Source: Ilumatobacter sp.
Lineage (GTDB): Bacteria > Actinomycetota > Acidimicrobiia > Acidimicrobiales > Ilumatobacteraceae
NCBI GenBank assembly: GCA_007693335.1
Contig: REDU01000074.1
Coordinates: 1-34,298 of the forward strand
Reading direction: 5' to 3'
DNA: 34,298 nt
Shown here: one piece after another, positions 31,855 through 34,298 of the stretch
Layout: every line of letters begins with the position of its first letter
Numbering within the stretch: the stretch's first letter is position 1
Notes under the pieces: generated by a model
What the model was told of the DNA's origin: nothing
The model's database searches: none
What the model saw: only the letters and a program-made list of their open reading frames with translations
Position numbers and translations under genes: made by a program

Positions 31855-34155
31855 CGATCGACCCACGAGCACCTCGTGCGGGCCGGCGGGGAGCGTCCAC
31901 GCCCCGTCCAGCCACGACTCGAAACGGCGCCGGTCGATCATGGCCGTGGCGGTGGCCGAGTGGCCGGGAACGACGGTCATCTTGGCCGAACCCACGAACC
32001 GCAGGATGGGTTCCACGTCGGGGTGGTCACCGAGGTAGCGGCTGTAGACCTGCACGATCTCGCTGCCCGGCCGGTCGCCGGTGTTGGTCATCTCGAGGTC
32101 GACCTGCACGCCGGTCAGTTCGCCGGTGGTGTCGCGCTGCTCGATCAGCCGGGGCTCGCCGAACTCGAACGTGGTGTAGCCGAGTCCGTGGCCGAAGGCG
32201 AACAGCGGCTCGATGTCGTGGTGGTCGTACCAGCGGTGACCGATCAGCAGCCCCTCGGCATACGGCGCGGTCACCCCGTCGCCGGGATGGTGCTCGAACG
32301 CCGGGGTGTCCTCGAGGCGACGGGGGAACGTGACGGGGAGGCGACCACCCGGTTCCACGTCGCCCACGAGCACGTCGGTGACGGCCACGCCCAGCTGGCC
32401 GCCGGGGAACCAGATCTGCAGCACCGCGTCGACGTCGTCGATCCACGGCATCGCGACCGGTGACCCGGCGTTCACCACCACGACGGTGAGCGGGCTGACG
32501 GCGGCCACGGCCGACACCAGTTCGTCCTGCCGTCCGGGCAGCACGATGGTGGTGCGGTCCTCGCCCTCGGTCTCCCACTCGTCGTTCGTGCCGACGACCA
32601 CCACGGCCACGTCCGAGGCGGCCGCGAGCTCGACGGCCTCGGCGATCAGATCGGCGGTGCCGGCGGGGCGACCACCGACGATCAGCCCGCGCATCCCGTC
32701 ACTGGGCGCTGCGGGGTAGTCCACCTCGATCTCGGCCGGCCGACCCGCTTCGAGCTCGACCGTGCCGATCACCTCGTCACCGCCGTACCCGAAGAACGAT
32801 CCGCCGCGCCGGCCGGCATCGACCCGGACGACCTCGGTCCCGTCGATGCGCACGGTGGCCGCACCCACGGCGCGGAGCCCGATGTTCCACGTGCCGCCCT
32901 CGTCGGGCACGAACGTGCCCGACACGGTGGCGCCGAACTCGCCGTCGATCCCGTCGGCCTCCTGGTGCTGACGGATCAGCTCGAGCCGGCGGGTCCGGTC
33001 GACCAGGCGGTGACCGTGATGGTCCTCCAGCACCACCTCGAACTCACCCCGCAGCAGCGGCAGCGACCTGTCGATGTGGCAGCCGGGTTCGTGCTCGACG
33101 GACAGCCGGCGGGCGCGCATGGCATCGAGCAGTGCCGACGGTTGGTCGGGGCGGACCTTGGCGCTCCCACCGCCCTGCACCCGACCGGTGGCGGCGTACG
33201 GGCCGATCAGTGCGATGCGGCCGCCCACGTCGAGCGGGAGCACACCTGCGTCGTTCTTCAACAGCACGCTGCCGGCGGCGGCAGCACGGCGGATGACCGC
33301 CCGCGTCCGGACGTCGTCGGCGGTGATCTCGTCGGTGCCGGCGTCGGCAGCCCCGGTGCGTTCGGCCAGCAGCCGGATCCGCTCGACGGCCGCGTCGAGG
33401 TGCCCGTCGTCCACCTCGCCCGCCTCGTAGGCGCGCCGGAGCGCATCACCGCGGTGGCGCGGCGGTCCGGGCATCTCGATGTCGAGTCCGGCGCGGAGCG
33501 CCTCGGCCGTGCTGTGGGTGCCGTACCAGTCGCTCACCACCACCCCGTCGAAACCCCAGTCGCCGCGCAGCACGTCGGTCAGCAGCCACTCGTGCTCCGA
33601 GCAGAACGTGCCGTTGAGCCGGTTGTACCCGGTCATGATGCTGTACACCCCGGCAGCGACGGCCGCCTCGAACGGCACGAGGTAGAGCTCGCGCAGCACC
33701 CGCTCGGGGATCTCCGAGGAGACCGACATGCGGGCGAACTCGGTGTCGTTGCCGACGAAGTGCTTCACGCAGCACGCGACGCCCTGCGACTGCACGCCCT
33801 CGATGTAGGCGGTGGCGATCTCGGCGGTGAGCACGGGGTCTTCGCTCATGCACTCGAAGTTGCGGCCGCCGATCGGGGTGCGGTGCAGGTTGACGGTGGG
33901 GGCCAGCAGCACCTGGGCCGATTTGGCGTGCGACTCACGTCCGAGCGCCTCACCGACCTCGCGGACGAGGTCGGGGTCGAACGAGGCGGCCAGCGCGGTG
34001 CCGCACGGGAACGACGCCGATGCCGGGCCCGCCCAGTCGGTGCCACGCACACCGGCGGGCCCGTCCGACATCCGGATCGCCGGCACATCGCCGACCGCTG
34101 GCGTGTGCCACGAATCGATCCCCGCCAGCAGTGCGATCCGTTCGTCGAGCTCCAT
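31816..34155 (-). CDS. Glycoside hydrolase family 3 beta-glucosidase with PA14 insert
   Basis: This 779-residue enzyme has the GH3 TIM-barrel domain (about 1-270) with nucleophile Asp209 in VVSDWYGTHST, KHFVGND (131-137) and MSDGPAGVRG near the start. In the alpha/beta-sandwich domain, ENDEW-like TNDEWETEGEDR carries the expected acid/base Glu region. A PA14-type domain is inserted (about 370-510; EGGTWNIGLRAVGAATVRIDG marks it), and a fibronectin III-like domain closes the protein (about 665-779). PA14 inserts in GH3 shape the substrate pocket, as in yeast beta-glucosidases. There is no signal peptide, so it is probably cytosolic and acts on imported oligosaccharides or glycosides. ATG 34155 follows GAGGAACAGCCG. 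Confidence 0.93.
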   Translation of the reverse strand: MELDERIALLAGIDSWHTPAVGDVPAIRMSDGPAGVRGTDWAGPASASFPCGTALAASFDPDLVREVGEALGRESHAKSAQVLLAPTVNLHRTPIGGRNFECMSEDPVLTAEIATAYIEGVQSQGVACCVKHFVGNDTEFARMSVSSEIPERVLRELYLVPFEAAVAAGVYSIMTGYNRLNGTFCSEHEWLLTDVLRGDWGFDGVVVSDWYGTHSTAEALRAGLDIEMPGPPRHRGDALRRAYEAGEVDDGHLDAAVERIRLLAERTGAADAGTDEITADDVRTRAVIRRAAAAGSVLLKNDAGVLPLDVGGRIALIGPYAATGRVQGGGSAKVRPDQPSALLDAMRARRLSVEHEPGCHIDRSLPLLRGEFEVVLEDHHGHRLVDRTRRLELIRQHQEADGIDGEFGATVSGTFVPDEGGTWNIGLRAVGAATVRIDGTEVVRVDAGRRGGSFFGYGGDEVIGTVELEAGRPAEIEVDYPAAPSDGMRGLIVGGRPAGTADLIAEAVELAAASDVAVVVVGTNDEWETEGEDRTTIVLPGRQDELVSAVAAVSPLTVVVVNAGSPVAMPWIDDVDAVLQIWFPGGQLGVAVTDVLVGDVEPGGRLPVTFPRRLEDTPAFEHHPGDGVTAPYAEGLLIGHRWYDHHDIEPLFAFGHGLGYTTFEFGEPRLIEQRDTTGELTGVQVDLEMTNTGDRPGSEIVQVYSRYLGDHPDVEPILRFVGSAKMTVVPGHSATATAMIDRRRFESWLDGAWTLPAGPHEVLVGRSSVDVLGRGVFEL

Positions 34156-34192
34156 CGGCTGTTCCTCGTCCTCTCGTCCGTGCGTTCCGTCC

Positions 34193-34222
34193 GGCTGCGT
34201 GTGGCTGCGTGTGGCTGCGTGT
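34193..34222. repeat. Three 10-bp tandem repeats (GGCTGCGTGT) upstream of the GH3 gene
   Basis: Three exact copies lie 38-67 bases upstream of the GH3 start, near short related stretches (TCCGTCCGTGCGT). They are in the presumed leader or promoter region. No clear promoter box is visible. Confidence 0.8.
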
Positions 34223-34244
34223 GTATCGGCCGATTCCGTCCGTG

Positions 34245-34296
34245 CGTCCTGTCTGCCCCATCGTCGCAGATCCACCCGATCCCCACAGACAGTTCG
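34245..34296 (-). repeat. Palindromic intergenic element, copy 5
   Basis: On the minus strand it begins CGAACTGTCTGTGGGGATCG, continues GGTGGATCTGC, and ends in a degenerate right arm GGGGCAGACAGGACG. It lies two bases from the window edge, upstream of the GH3 gene. The neighbouring gene that it may terminate lies outside the window. Confidence 0.6.
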
Positions 34297-34298
34297 CC

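Overview
This is a high-GC, gene-dense chromosomal segment from a bacterium that is very probably an actinomycete (Actinomycetota). The gene content points towards Acidimicrobiia, but that rank is inference. The grounds are: GTG and TTG starts; stop/start overlaps of the ATGA or GTGA type; DUF5317, DUF4916 and DUF4395 proteins; an Nei2-type glycosylase; mycofactocin genes; and many genes with a TANNNT box 6 to 8 bases before the start codon, the signature of leaderless mRNAs. I saw no phage, transposase, CRISPR array, rRNA or tRNA.

Layout. 1-54 is the tail of a plus-strand gene. 133-3901 (minus) holds a c-di-GMP turnover membrane protein, a DUF5317 protein, a methyltransferase and a CinA-like protein. 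3997-5994 (minus) holds a Baeyer-Villiger-type monooxygenase and a 31-residue membrane peptide. 6097-7464 (plus) is a thioredoxin/CcdA-like fusion. 7491-11826 (minus) holds a split-barrel flavin protein, an NadR-like NMN adenylyltransferase and a 1153-residue cyclase/ATPase regulator. 11900-17596 (plus) is a histidine kinase, response regulator, ABC ATPase and FtsX-type permease module ending in a second split-barrel protein. 17660-19254 (minus) holds an Nei2 glycosylase and a DUF4916 Nudix-like protein. 19462-21446 (plus) is an mftE-mftF pair without the rest of the mycofactocin cluster. 21412-23381 (minus) holds a DUF4395 protein and an MFS exporter. 23473-25538 (plus) holds an alanine racemase homologue coupled to a DUF418 membrane protein. 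25647-30256 (minus) holds an acyl-CoA ligase, a ROK kinase, and a D-cysteine desulfhydrase/Fe(II)-2OG oxygenase pair. 30296-31854 (plus) is ung plus a YihY/BrkB membrane protein. 31816-34155 (minus) is a GH3 beta-glucosidase with a PA14 insert.

The most interesting non-coding signal is a family of about 53-bp palindromic elements, five copies in 34 kb (17594, 18594, 18657, 25543, 34245). Their ends are CGAACTGTCTGYG and CGCGGACAGTTCG. Two copies begin immediately after stop codons, and the strand that folds best through G-U pairs is, in four of five copies, the sense strand of the gene just upstream. A second, different repeat (two 40-bp tandem units carrying CGACACTGTGTCG) lies in front of mftE, beside a 12-bp-arm inverted repeat over the start of the divergent Nudix-like gene. 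No stretch over 300 bases lacks a gene.
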